From assembly GCF_024006985.1 (NCBI RefSeq), contig NZ_JAMXIB010000008.1, forward strand, positions 1 through 64,000: a stretch of 64,000 bases of DNA, given 5' to 3'. The notes below the pieces were generated by a model, which did not search any database, was not told the DNA's origin, and worked only from the letters and a program-made list of their open reading frames with translations. Source of the stretch: Robiginitalea marina. GTDB taxonomy: Bacteria; Bacteroidota; Bacteroidia; Flavobacteriales; Flavobacteriaceae. Shown piece after piece: positions 15,892 through 24,700 of this stretch. Positions within the stretch are counted from its first letter, which is position 1. The number at the start of each line of letters is the position of its first letter. The translations under genes were made by a program, and so were the position numbers.

Positions 15892-17711
15892 GCTACTTCA
15901 GGAAAATCCTCCGTTTTGCCCTCCCCTACCGCCGGTACGGGCTGCTGAATATCTTCTTCAATATCCTCTATGCCCTCTTCAGCGCCCTCTCGTTTGCGGC
16001 CCTGATCCCCATGCTGGATGTGCTTTTTGAGCAAACCCGGGAAATCGCCACAAAACCGGTATACCAGGGCATCGGCCAATTGGAGCCTTTTGTAAAGGGC
16101 TGGCTGTATTACCAGGTGGGCAACGTGGCCGGGGAAGACAAAATGAAAGCCCTGGTTTTGGTCATCGGGTTGGTATTGCTGCTATTCCTGTTAAAGAATG
16201 TCTTCAATTACCTGGCCATGTACTTCATTACCTTCCTCAGGAACGGGATCCTCAAGGACCTGAGGAATGCGATTTATGAAAAGATCGTCTCCCTCCCGGT
16301 TTCCTATTATTCCGAAAAGAAAAAAGGGGATGTGATCGCCCGGATTACTGCCGACGTACTGGAGATCCAGCACTCCTTCCTCTCCATCCTGGAGCTCATT
16401 GTCAGGGAGCCCCTGACCATCCTGTTTACCATTGCGGTGATGTTCTTTATCAGTGTTGAGCTCACGGTTTTCGTCTTTGTCTTTATCCCCCTGGCCGGGA
16501 TCGTGATCTCCCGCATCGGGAAATCGCTGAAACGGCGCTCCGACCGGGTCCAGGCCGAGCAGGGGGCCCTGCTTTCCATTGTGGAAGAAACCCTCGGGGG
16601 GCTGAAGATCGTGAAGGCCTTCAATGCCGAAAAACGGTTTATAAAGGTCTTCCACGATTCCACCGGACGGTTCTTCCATTTCTCCAACAGCCTGCTGAAC
16701 CGGCAAAACCTGGCTTCCCCCACCGGGGAATTCCTGGGTATTCTGGTGATCGGGGTCCTGCTGTGGTTCGGGGGTCGGATGGTGCTTGTGGAAAATACCC
16801 TTGACGCCTCTTCCTTTATCGCCTACATGGGCCTTGCCTACAACATCCTCACCCCGGCCAAGGCGATCAGCAAGGCTTCCTACGGGGTTCGGAAAGGGAA
16901 TGCCGCAGCGGAACGGGTACTCGAAATCCTGGAAACGGAAAACCCTATTAAAGATCCGGAGGATGGCAGGCAACTGACCGGGTTTAACGAAAGCCTCTGC
17001 CTTGAGGATGTTTCCTTCAGCTATGGGGAAGAGCCGGTCCTGAAGCAGGTGAGCCTTAGGGTACCCAAAGGGAAAACCGTGGCCCTGGTCGGGCAATCGG
17101 GCAGCGGGAAAAGTACGATAGCCAGCCTGGTTACCCGCTTTTACGACGTGAATTCCGGCTGCATCACCATCGACGGCACCGACCTCCGCGAAGTGACAAA
17201 GGCCTCGGTACGACAGCTGATGGGCCTGGTGACCCAGGATTCCCTCCTGTTCAACGATACGGTGCACAACAACATCCTGTTGGGCCGGGAAGGGGCATCG
17301 CGGGAAGAAGTGGAAGCTGCTGCCCGCGTCGCCAATGCCCACGACTTCATCATGCAGCTGCCACAGGGGTATGACACCTCCATCGGGGATGGGGGCAACC
17401 GCCTCAGCGGCGGACAGAAGCAGCGCCTTTCCATCGCCCGGGCCGTACTGAAGAACCCACCCATCATGATCCTGGATGAAGCGACTTCCGCCCTTGACAC
17501 CGAAAGCGAAAGGCTGGTGCAGGATGCCCTTGAAAACATGATGCGCAACCGCACCTCCCTGGTCATCGCCCACCGCCTGAGCACCATCCAGAAAGCCGAT
17601 CTTATCGTGGTCATGCAGCAGGGTGAAATTGCCGAACAGGGGACACACGAGGAACTACTCCAAAAAGGAGGGGTGTATTCCCGCCTGGTGGAAATGCAAC
17701 AACTCGGATAA
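15888..17711 (+). CDS. MsbA-like ABC transporter (fused permease and ATPase)
   Basis: 607 residues: a six-helix transmembrane domain (residues about 1-330), then an ATPase domain with Walker A GQSGSGKST near residue 404, Q-loop VTQDSLLFND, signature LSGGQKQR and Walker B IMILDEATSALD. Half-transporters of this type flip lipids or glycolipids across the inner membrane as homodimers. The 4-nt overlap with the phosphohexomutase and the nearby GT2 enzyme suggest export of a glycolipid, which is an inference. Confidence 0.93.
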   Translation: MSYFRKILRFALPYRRYGLLNIFFNILYALFSALSFAALIPMLDVLFEQTREIATKPVYQGIGQLEPFVKGWLYYQVGNVAGEDKMKALVLVIGLVLLLFLLKNVFNYLAMYFITFLRNGILKDLRNAIYEKIVSLPVSYYSEKKKGDVIARITADVLEIQHSFLSILELIVREPLTILFTIAVMFFISVELTVFVFVFIPLAGIVISRIGKSLKRRSDRVQAEQGALLSIVEETLGGLKIVKAFNAEKRFIKVFHDSTGRFFHFSNSLLNRQNLASPTGEFLGILVIGVLLWFGGRMVLVENTLDASSFIAYMGLAYNILTPAKAISKASYGVRKGNAAAERVLEILETENPIKDPEDGRQLTGFNESLCLEDVSFSYGEEPVLKQVSLRVPKGKTVALVGQSGSGKSTIASLVTRFYDVNSGCITIDGTDLREVTKASVRQLMGLVTQDSLLFNDTVHNNILLGREGASREEVEAAARVANAHDFIMQLPQGYDTSIGDGGNRLSGGQKQRLSIARAVLKNPPIMILDEATSALDTESERLVQDALENMMRNRTSLVIAHRLSTIQKADLIVVMQQGEIAEQGTHEELLQKGGVYSRLVEMQQLG

Positions 17712-17745
17712 GGCAAAAAGGATACTGCCCTCCTGAGGCCCCGTT

Positions 17746-17773
17746 AAACCTTTTGGGCCCGGAAGGGGTCTAA
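17746..17773 (+). promoter_or_regulatory. ECF-type promoter of the sigma factor gene (AACC-N17-GTCTAA)
   Basis: AACC (17747-17750) within TTAAACCTTTTGGG, then 17 nt, then GTCTAA (17768-17773). This has the AAC...GTC layout typical of ECF sigma targets and is almost repeated at 18362-18388. The ATG at 17782 is only 8 nt after GTCTAA, so the transcript should have almost no leader. Confidence 0.65.
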
Positions 17774-17781
17774 AGCACAAT

Positions 17782-18348
17782 ATGGCAACCATGTCAGCCG
17801 ATTCCATTTTAGTGGCGCAACTCAGGGACCCGAAAAGCCGGGAGGCAGCCTTCAGGGAACTGGTGTTGCGGTACCAGGAACGGCTTTACTGGCATATCCG
17901 GGGCATCGTGCTCTCCCATGAGGATGCCGATGACGTGCTCCAGGAAACCTTTATTAAAGTCTATAGGAACATCGACAGCTTCAAGGGGGAGAGCAAGTTG
18001 TATTCCTGGATGTACCGCATAGCTACTAACGAGGCTTTGAGCTTTCTGAAGCGGACTGCCAAAATACGGGGCGGCAGCAGTGAGGCCCTGCAACAGCATC
18101 TGGTGCAAAACCTGCAGGCGGACCCTTATTTCGATGGGGGCCAGGCAGAATTGAAGTTGCAGGAGGCACTGGCCGGGCTTCCGGAAAAACAGCGACTGGT
18201 GTTCAATATGAAGTATTTCCAGGAGATGAAGTACGAGGAAATGTCTGAGGTACTCGATACCTCGGTAGGCTCCCTGAAAGCCTCCTACCACCTTGCCGTA
18301 AAAAAAATAGAAAAACACCTCAAGGCAGGCCTGTTGGAGCGGCACTAA
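17782..18348 (+). CDS. ECF-family RNA polymerase sigma factor
   Basis: 188 residues with the two ECF domains only. Region 2 (about residues 30-92) includes EDADDVLQETFIKVYRNID and YSWMYRIATNEALSFLKR. Region 4 (about 133-180) includes LPEKQRLVFNMKYFQEMKYEE and the HTH recognition helix TSVGSLKASYHLAVKKI. It probably directs core polymerase to AACC-N16/17-GTCTAA promoters, one of which lies in front of this gene, implying positive autoregulation. The two following genes encode a membrane protein and a periplasmic protein, the usual places for an anti-sigma factor and a sensor. Confidence 0.93.
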   Translation: MATMSADSILVAQLRDPKSREAAFRELVLRYQERLYWHIRGIVLSHEDADDVLQETFIKVYRNIDSFKGESKLYSWMYRIATNEALSFLKRTAKIRGGSSEALQQHLVQNLQADPYFDGGQAELKLQEALAGLPEKQRLVFNMKYFQEMKYEEMSEVLDTSVGSLKASYHLAVKKIEKHLKAGLLERH

Positions 18349-18361
18349 GATTTTAAGGATT

Positions 18362-18388
18362 AAACCTTTGGGATAAATTAGCGTCTAA
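18362..18388 (+). promoter_or_regulatory. Second ECF-type promoter (AACC-N16-GTCTAA)
   Basis: AACC (18363-18366) in TTAAACCTTTGGG, then 16 nt, then GTCTAA (18383-18388), closely matching the element in front of the sigma gene. The ATG at 18395 is 6 nt downstream, again predicting a leaderless mRNA. Confidence 0.65.
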
Positions 18389-18394
18389 GAAACA

Positions 18395-18913
18395 ATGAGC
18401 ACACCATCTAAGTACCATGGGTTCAAGGTCCCTGAAGGCTACTTCAGAGGATTTCCGGGGCGCCTCTCCGACCGGTTACGGGAGGAGGAAGGTCAGGCCC
18501 CGCCTGTGGAAAGCGGATTTAAGGTGCCTGAAAACTACTTTGAAACCTTTCCGGACCGCCTTCAGGAGCAGCTGAAAAAGAAAGAAAACCCGGTGCGCCC
18601 GCTGTGGCCGGCCTTGAGGTTGCCCATCGCTGCGGCAGCAGCTGCCGTGCTGTTGCTGTTCCTCCTCCGTCCATGGGCGCAGGGGGATACCCCCACGCCC
18701 CGGTTTGAAGACCTCGCCGGGGAAACCCTCGAAGCCTACCTTGATTCCGGGGATTTGGACCTCACGCCCTATGAGCTGACGGAAACCATCCCCCTGGGGG
18801 AAATAGGCCTGGCCGATGTACTGGAAGCCAGTCCCGGGGACCGGCTAATTATAGAATACCTGGAAAACGATACCGATACGGACGATGAACTCTACTGGGA
18901 AAATGACAACTAG
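18395..18913 (+). CDS. Single-pass membrane protein, candidate anti-sigma partner, with duplicated FKVPxxYF motif
   Basis: 172 residues. The N-terminal cytoplasmic part contains two copies of a 20-residue unit: GFKVPEGYFRGFPGRLSDRL (about 9-28) and GFKVPENYFETFPDRLQEQL (about 42-61). A hydrophobic segment (LPIAAAAAAVLLLFLL, about 76-92) is followed by an acidic outer domain. Position after an ECF sigma gene and topology suggest an anti-sigma factor, but no zinc-binding HxxxCxxC motif is present, so the assignment is tentative. It has its own ECF-type promoter and overlaps the next gene by 11 nt. Confidence 0.65.
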   Translation: MSTPSKYHGFKVPEGYFRGFPGRLSDRLREEEGQAPPVESGFKVPENYFETFPDRLQEQLKKKENPVRPLWPALRLPIAAAAAAVLLLFLLRPWAQGDTPTPRFEDLAGETLEAYLDSGDLDLTPYELTETIPLGEIGLADVLEASPGDRLIIEYLENDTDTDDELYWENDN

Positions 18914-19361
18914 GACCCTTCGAACAAGCTTCCTGGCGTGCCTGGGCTTTCTGCTGGTCACTACCGCCTTCGGACAGGACCCCGATGACCGGGAAAAAAT
19001 CAAGGCCCTTAAGGTGGCCTTCTTCACCGAAAGGCTAAGCCTTAGCCCGGAGGAAGCCAGCGTATTCTGGCCGCTGTACAACCAGTACGAAGAAGAACGC
19101 GAAGCCCTCAGGGACAGGCAGCGCAGCGAAGTAAGGAACAGGCTGGAATCCCTGGGGTCCATCCCCGAGACGGAAGCCCGGAAAATCCTGGACCGCTACC
19201 TCGCCCTGGAAGCGCAGGAAGAGGAAGCAGAACGTAAGTTCTACCAGAAAATGGCCGATCAGTTTTCCGCCACCCGCACCCTGGAACTTTTTAAGGCCGA
19301 ACACGATTTCAGGCGTCGTTTGCTGGAGGAATACCGAAAGCGCAAGGGTAACCGTCGCTAA
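18903..19361 (+). CDS. Periplasmic helical protein of an ECF sigma cassette (LTXXQ/CpxP-like)
   Basis: 152 residues: a signal peptide (RTLRTSFLACLGFLLVTTAFGQ), then an all-helical charged protein. LSLSPEEASVFWPLYNQYEEE followed by repeated Glu/Arg-rich helices resembles periplasmic sensors of the CpxP/CnrX type (LTxxQ-like hairpins) that follow ECF sigma genes in Bacteroidota. The start at 18903 is preferred over 18885 because the signal peptide begins there and the overlap with the membrane-protein gene is shorter. It probably modulates the sigma/membrane-protein pair; the signal sensed is unknown. It converges with the next gene, with only 5 nt between the stops. Confidence 0.75.
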   Translation: MTTRTLRTSFLACLGFLLVTTAFGQDPDDREKIKALKVAFFTERLSLSPEEASVFWPLYNQYEEEREALRDRQRSEVRNRLESLGSIPETEARKILDRYLALEAQEEEAERKFYQKMADQFSATRTLELFKAEHDFRRRLLEEYRKRKGNRR

Positions 19362-19366
19362 AACCC

Positions 19367-20398
19367 CTATCGAAAACGCAGCCTGGAAATCCTTCCTTTT
19401 CCGGAGCCTATGGCCGTGGAGTCGTCCAAGAAGCGCAGGCTGTAGAACCCTTCCTTGGAAAGCAGGGCCCAGGTGTCTCCCCCATCGCTTGAATAGGATA
19501 TCCCCATAAACCCAACGGCTACCAGGTCGCGTCCATGGCGCCCGGGCACATACTGCACGCAGCTGCGGTAGCCCGGGGCGCTGCCGGAAGCGCGGAGGGT
19601 CCAGGTCTTCCCCCCGTCATGGGTGGCCACCTTGTTGGCCCGGGTATCTTCGGGCAGGGTGTAGTCGCCCCCAATGGCATAACCGGTAAGGGTATCGTAA
19701 AAGTCCAGGCTGTACAGGCCGTAGGTCTCCGATTCCGGGCGCACCGGAGTGGAATACACCTCCCAGCTATGACCCAGGTCGCTACTGTGCAAAATCCGGC
19801 CTTTGCTGGTAACCACCCAGCACTCCCCTCCCCGAATGGCGATATTGGTGTCACTGGCAGCAAAGGCCCCTTCGCCCTCCAGGGCCGTGGGCAGTACTTC
19901 ACAAGGCAGTTTATTCCAGCTTAGCCCCCCATCCCGGGTAAGCAGGATACTCAGGCAGCCTCCAAGGGCATCGCCCACCGCAACCCCGTTCAGGTCGTCC
20001 CAGAAAGCCATGGCATCGTAAAAAACCCCTGGGCCGTGTTCCTCATAAACCAGTTCCATACGCCCCTGCCCACCGGTTTTGTACAAAAGGGCCGGGTCAC
20101 CGGCGGAGAGCATAAAAAAATCGCCAGGGGTGTGGGCCACCGCCCGGAATTCAGGGTAGCTCCCCTTATACTCCATACGGCCTGTCCTGACCGTGAAATC
20201 CCGGGTGTCAATGCTGCCGAAAAGGCCGTTGCTGCCTGCAAACCCCACGCTGCCTGCCATGGGCTCCAGGGCACGGACCGAGATACTGCTGTCCTGAAGG
20301 AGGGTCATTACCTCCACCGTGTGGAAGGGAGCCGCTTCAGGAGGTTCCCCGCAAGCCATTGCCCCGATGAGGCAAAAGAAGCCAAATACTCTTTTCAT
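19367..20398 (-). CDS. Beta-propeller lipoprotein (YCF48/BNR-like repeats)
   Basis: 343 residues. The lipoprotein signal MKRVFGFFCLIGAMAC has a probable lipidated Cys16. The mature part has Asp-box repeats (LLTRDGGLSWNK, HSSDLGHSWEV, ATHDGGKTWTL, YSSDGGDTWALL), giving a six- to seven-bladed propeller. Family members are often annotated as oxidoreductases or photosystem-assembly-like without proof. The open frame continues upstream to 20440, but the signal peptide fixes the start at 20398. Outer- or inner-membrane attachment on the periplasmic side is likely. Confidence 0.82.
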   Translation of the reverse strand: MKRVFGFFCLIGAMACGEPPEAAPFHTVEVMTLLQDSSISVRALEPMAGSVGFAGSNGLFGSIDTRDFTVRTGRMEYKGSYPEFRAVAHTPGDFFMLSAGDPALLYKTGGQGRMELVYEEHGPGVFYDAMAFWDDLNGVAVGDALGGCLSILLTRDGGLSWNKLPCEVLPTALEGEGAFAASDTNIAIRGGECWVVTSKGRILHSSDLGHSWEVYSTPVRPESETYGLYSLDFYDTLTGYAIGGDYTLPEDTRANKVATHDGGKTWTLRASGSAPGYRSCVQYVPGRHGRDLVAVGFMGISYSSDGGDTWALLSKEGFYSLRFLDDSTAIGSGKGRISRLRFR

Positions 20399-20445
20399 TT
20401 CACATTCCGGTTTGGGTAAATATAGCCCTATTTGAGCCAAAAGGG

Positions 20446-20453
20446 TACCTTTG
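20446..20453 (+). promoter_or_regulatory. TACCTTTG promoter box immediately before the RsmB-like gene
   Basis: Exact TAnnTTTG match; only 6 nt separate it from the ATG at 20460, so transcription should start at or next to the start codon. Confidence 0.5.
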
Positions 20454-20459
20454 CCCCCT

Positions 20460-21677
20460 ATGATGCGTTTTCATAAAAACCTGACAGACGGGGTCATCGA
20501 GGCCCTTGAAAAAATCTTTAACGAGGGGGCCTATGCCGACCGGGCCCTGGAATCCCTGTTGAAACATAACCGGCAATGGGGAAGCAGGGACCGTGGTTTC
20601 GTGGCAGAAACCGTGTACGAGATCGTCCGCTGGAAACGGCTGTATGCCGAAATTGCCGGGGCTGCTTCACCCTACAGCCGGGCAGACCTGTACCGGATCC
20701 TGGGTGCCTGGGCCCTGCTGAAAGGGCATTCCCTCCCCGCCTGGCCCGAATTTTCCGGTTTGGAGGAAAAAGAAATCAGGGACCTTCATGCAAACCTGGT
20801 AAAACAGCGTAAGTTCAGGGAGTCGGTGCCGGACTGGCTCGATCGCCTGGGCGCGGAAAGCCTGGGCGAGGAAGCGTGGACACGGGAACTGGAAGCCCTG
20901 AATCAACAGGCACCGGTGGTGTTGCGCGCCAATACCCTGCGTACGACACCTGAAGCCCTCAGGACGCAATTGGAAAAGGAAGGGTTCAAGACCGATTTTA
21001 TAGAAGGGTACCCCTGGGCCCTCAAGCTTCAGCAACGCGCCAATGTCTTCAGGACGCAGGCCTTCCGCGACGGGTGGTTCGAGGTACAGGATGCTTCCTC
21101 CCAAAAGGTGGCCCCCTTCCTGGAAGCAGGCCCCGGGATGCGGGTCGTGGACGCCTGCGCGGGGGCCGGGGGAAAAACCCTGCACCTGGCGGCGCTTATG
21201 GAAAATAGGGGACAGCTCCTGGCGCTGGACGTGTACCCGGCCAAGTTGGAGGAACTGCAAAGGCGGGCCAGGCGGGCCGGGGCGTACAACATCGAAGCCC
21301 GTGCCATCACCTCCTCCAAGGTCGTCAAGCGCCTGGAGGGTAAGGCCGACCGCGTGCTGATTGACGCCCCCTGTTCCGGGCTGGGGGTGCTCAGGCGCAA
21401 CCCCGATGCCAAATGGAAACTGGATCCCGGATTTGTGGAAACGGTTTGCCAGACCCAGCGGGACCTGCTGCGAGAGTATAGCCGTATGGTGAAACCCGGC
21501 GGGAAGGTGGTGTATGCCACCTGCTCCATCCTGCCTGCGGAAAACCACCTTCAAGTGGCCGAATTCCTTGAGGGTGAGGCCGGTAAGGGGTTCCGGCTCC
21601 TCAAGGAGGAAGCTGTTTTTCCTTCCCGGGAAGGATTTGATGGGTTCTACATGGCCCAATTGGAACGGGTCGGGTGA
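20460..21677 (+). CDS. RsmB/NOP-family RNA cytosine-C5 methyltransferase
   Basis: 405 residues. An N-terminal helical extension (FHKNLTDGVIEALEKIFNEG) is followed by a SAM-dependent Rossmann domain with DACAGAGGKTLHLA (motif I, about residue 235), the motif IV cysteine in DAPCSGLGVLRRNPDAKW and the catalytic motif VI cysteine in YATCSILPAENH. It probably makes m5C in 16S rRNA or tRNA. The start is ATG 20460 (ATGATG); a TTG at 20451 lies inside the promoter box and is rejected. The N-terminus is only distantly NusB-like, so the exact target base is uncertain. Confidence 0.9.
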   Translation: MMRFHKNLTDGVIEALEKIFNEGAYADRALESLLKHNRQWGSRDRGFVAETVYEIVRWKRLYAEIAGAASPYSRADLYRILGAWALLKGHSLPAWPEFSGLEEKEIRDLHANLVKQRKFRESVPDWLDRLGAESLGEEAWTRELEALNQQAPVVLRANTLRTTPEALRTQLEKEGFKTDFIEGYPWALKLQQRANVFRTQAFRDGWFEVQDASSQKVAPFLEAGPGMRVVDACAGAGGKTLHLAALMENRGQLLALDVYPAKLEELQRRARRAGAYNIEARAITSSKVVKRLEGKADRVLIDAPCSGLGVLRRNPDAKWKLDPGFVETVCQTQRDLLREYSRMVKPGGKVVYATCSILPAENHLQVAEFLEGEAGKGFRLLKEEAVFPSREGFDGFYMAQLERVG

Positions 21678-21740
21678 GCTGTTGACAAAACAGGCCCCGA
21701 TTGTTGATTTCTTCAACCCGTGCCATTGGGATGAAAATAA

Positions 21741-21748
21741 TACCTTTG
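21741..21748 (+). promoter_or_regulatory. TACCTTTG promoter box before purL
   Basis: Exact TAnnTTTG match 30 nt upstream of the purL ATG. No clear TTG at the expected distance. Confidence 0.45.
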
Positions 21749-21778
21749 TGGCCTGAAACCCCTACAAGCCGGCTTCCC

Positions 21779-24700
21779 ATGATCCACTTTTTCGGAGATC
21801 CGCAAACCACTGTCTATGCCTTGTCCTGCGAAGGCGAATTGTCCGCAGAAAATACGGCTAAACTGAGCTGGCTCTTCGGCAACCAGCCCCGGCTGGATAC
21901 GGCGTCTGTGGACGCCTTTTTTATTGGGCCCCGGGCGGCCATGGTGACCCCCTGGAGTACGAATGCCACGGAAATCACACAGAACATGGGGATTGAAGGC
22001 ATCCGCCGGATCGAGGCCTACCGCCGCACCCACGCTTCGGACACCGCATATGACCCCATGCTGTTCCAGAAATATGCCAGCCTGGGACAGGAGTTGTTCC
22101 ACATAGCCCACCAACCAGAACCCGTACGCGGTATCAGCGATATAAAGGCTTACAACCAACAGGAAGGCCTGGCCCTGAGCGGGGAGGAAATCGCATACCT
22201 TGAACGGTTGAGCCAACGCCTTGGGCGGCCATTAACCGATTCGGAAGTTTTCGGCTTCAGCCAGGTGAATTCCGAACATTGCCGCCATAAAATCTTCAAC
22301 GGGACCTTTGTGATCGACCACATGGAAATGCCGGATTCCCTTTTCAGGCTCATCCGGAAAACCGCTGAGGCCCATCCCAATGACATCGTTTCTGCCTACA
22401 AGGACAACGTGGCTTTTTTGAAAGGGCCTGAGGTGGTGCAGTTCGCCCCGAAAAGGCCCGATGTCCCTGACTGGTATGAGGAAAAACCCTTTGCCTCGGT
22501 CCTCTCCCTTAAAGCGGAAACCCACAACTTCCCAACCACGGTAGAGCCCTTCAACGGGGCAGCCACCGGGTCGGGGGGGGAAATACGCGACCGCCTGGCC
22601 GGCGGCAAAGGGGCGCTCCCCCTGGCGGGTACGGCCGTCTACATGACCGCCTATTCCCGTCTCGAAAAAGACCGGCCATGGGAAAAGGGAGTGGCCGCGC
22701 GCCAATGGCTCTACCAAACCCCTGTGGACATCCTGATAAAGGCTTCCAACGGGGCTTCCGATTTTGGGAACAAGTTCGGACAGCCCCTGATCTGCGGCTC
22801 TGTCTTCACCTTTGAACATGAGGAACGGGGACGGGTAGTGGGCTACGACAAGGTGATCATGCTGGCTGGGGGAATTGGTTACGGAAAAGCCTCGCAGGCC
22901 CTGAAGGATACCCCCCGAAAAGGGGACCGCATCCTGGTCCTGGGCGGGGATAACTACCGCATCGGGATGGGGGGCGCTGCCGTGTCCAGCGCCGATACGG
23001 GCGAGTTCAGCGCAGCCATAGAATTGAATGCCGTTCAACGGTCAAACCCCGAAATGCAGAAACGGGCGGCCAATGCGATCCGCGGCCTGGTGGAAAGCGA
23101 GCAGAACCCGATAGTATCCATCCACGACCACGGCGCCGGCGGGCACCTGAACTGCCTCTCCGAACTGGTTGAAGAAACCGGGGGATACATCCACCTTGAG
23201 CGCCTCCCCGTAGGGGACCCTACCCTGTCGGCCCGGGAGCTCATCGGGAACGAATCGCAGGAACGCATGGGGCTGGTCATGGGACCGGAAGACCTGGAGT
23301 TCCTGAGGCGGGTGGCTGAACGGGAGCGCGCACCTTTATACGACGTGGGCCACGTAACCGGGGACCAGCGTTTCACCATTGCCTCTGAAACGGAAACCCC
23401 CATGGACGTGGAACTTGCCGACCTGTTTGGCAGCTCGCCCAAAACCATTATGGAAGACAAGACCCTGGAGCGGCACTACCAGGAACTGGATTACCAGATG
23501 GAACGGTTCCACTCCTACCTCGATCAGGTTCTCCAACTGGAGGCCGTCGCCTGCAAGGACTGGCTCACCAACAAGGTAGACCGGTGCGTGGGCGGCAGGG
23601 TTGCCAAGCAGCAATGCGCGGGGCCCCTGCAATTACCCCTGAACAATTGTGGGGTTATGGCCCTGGATTTCAAAGGCCGCGAAGGTATCGCCACTTCGCT
23701 GGGGCATTCGCCGGTATCGGCCCTTATCGACCCGGAAGCCGGGAGCCGCAACAGCATCGCCGAAGCCCTTACCAACCTGGTGTGGGCCCCGCTGAAGCAT
23801 GGCCTGAAATCGGTAAGCCTCTCGGCCAACTGGATGTGGCCCTGCAACAACGAAGGCGAGGATGCACGACTTTACCAGGCGGTTAAAGCCGCATCGGAAT
23901 TCGCCATTGCCCTGGGGATCAATATCCCGACGGGCAAGGATTCCCTCTCCATGAAACAAAAATACCCGGACCGCGAGGTACTTGCCCCCGGTACCGTAAT
24001 TATCTCAGCGGCCGCGCACTGCACGGATATCCGCAAGGTGGTGGAACCGGTATTCCGGAAAAAAGGAGGGCCGGTGTATTACCTGAACCTCTCCCGCGAC
24101 GGGTTTAAACTGGGTGGGTCCTCTTTTGCACAGGTACTGGGAAAAGTGGGCCGGCAGGCGCCCACAGTCAGGGACCCGGAATATTTCGCAAGGGCTTTTG
24201 ACACCCTGCAGGGCCTCATCCTCGAGGGGCAGGTGCTGGCCGGGCACGACGTGTCTTCCGGCGGGTTGATCACGACCCTGCTGGAAGGTTGCTTTGCCAA
24301 CCCGGGAACCGGGCTCGAACTGGACCTGGGACCCCTGGGGGAACCGGACCTGATCAGGGTGCTGTTTGCGGAAAACGCCGGGGTGGTCGTGCAGGCCGCG
24401 GATGAAACTATAGAAAAGGTGCTGGATAAGGCCGGGATAACCTTCCACCGGATCGGAAAGGTACTCGAACGCCCGGAGATCCGGATCAAGAACCAACGCG
24501 TAAGCCTGGAACTCGACGTGGCCCCCCTGAGGGATACCTGGTTCAGGACGTCCTACCTTCTGGACAAAAAGCAGACGGCTTCCGACCTGGCCTCACAGCG
24601 TTATGCAAACTATAAAAACCAGCCCCTTGCGTTTTCCTTCCCCCAGGCCTTTAAGGGCCAGCTCCCCGCTATAAAAACGCCGGTCGGGCAGCGACCGAAA

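Noticed and set aside
16191-17648. 485-codon frame opposite the ABC transporter
   Set aside because: Shadow of the ABC exporter coding strand; low-complexity His/Gly/Pro-rich translation.
20451-20459. TTG start for the RsmB-like gene
   Set aside because: The TTG is part of the TACCTTTG promoter box; ATG at 20460 fits better.
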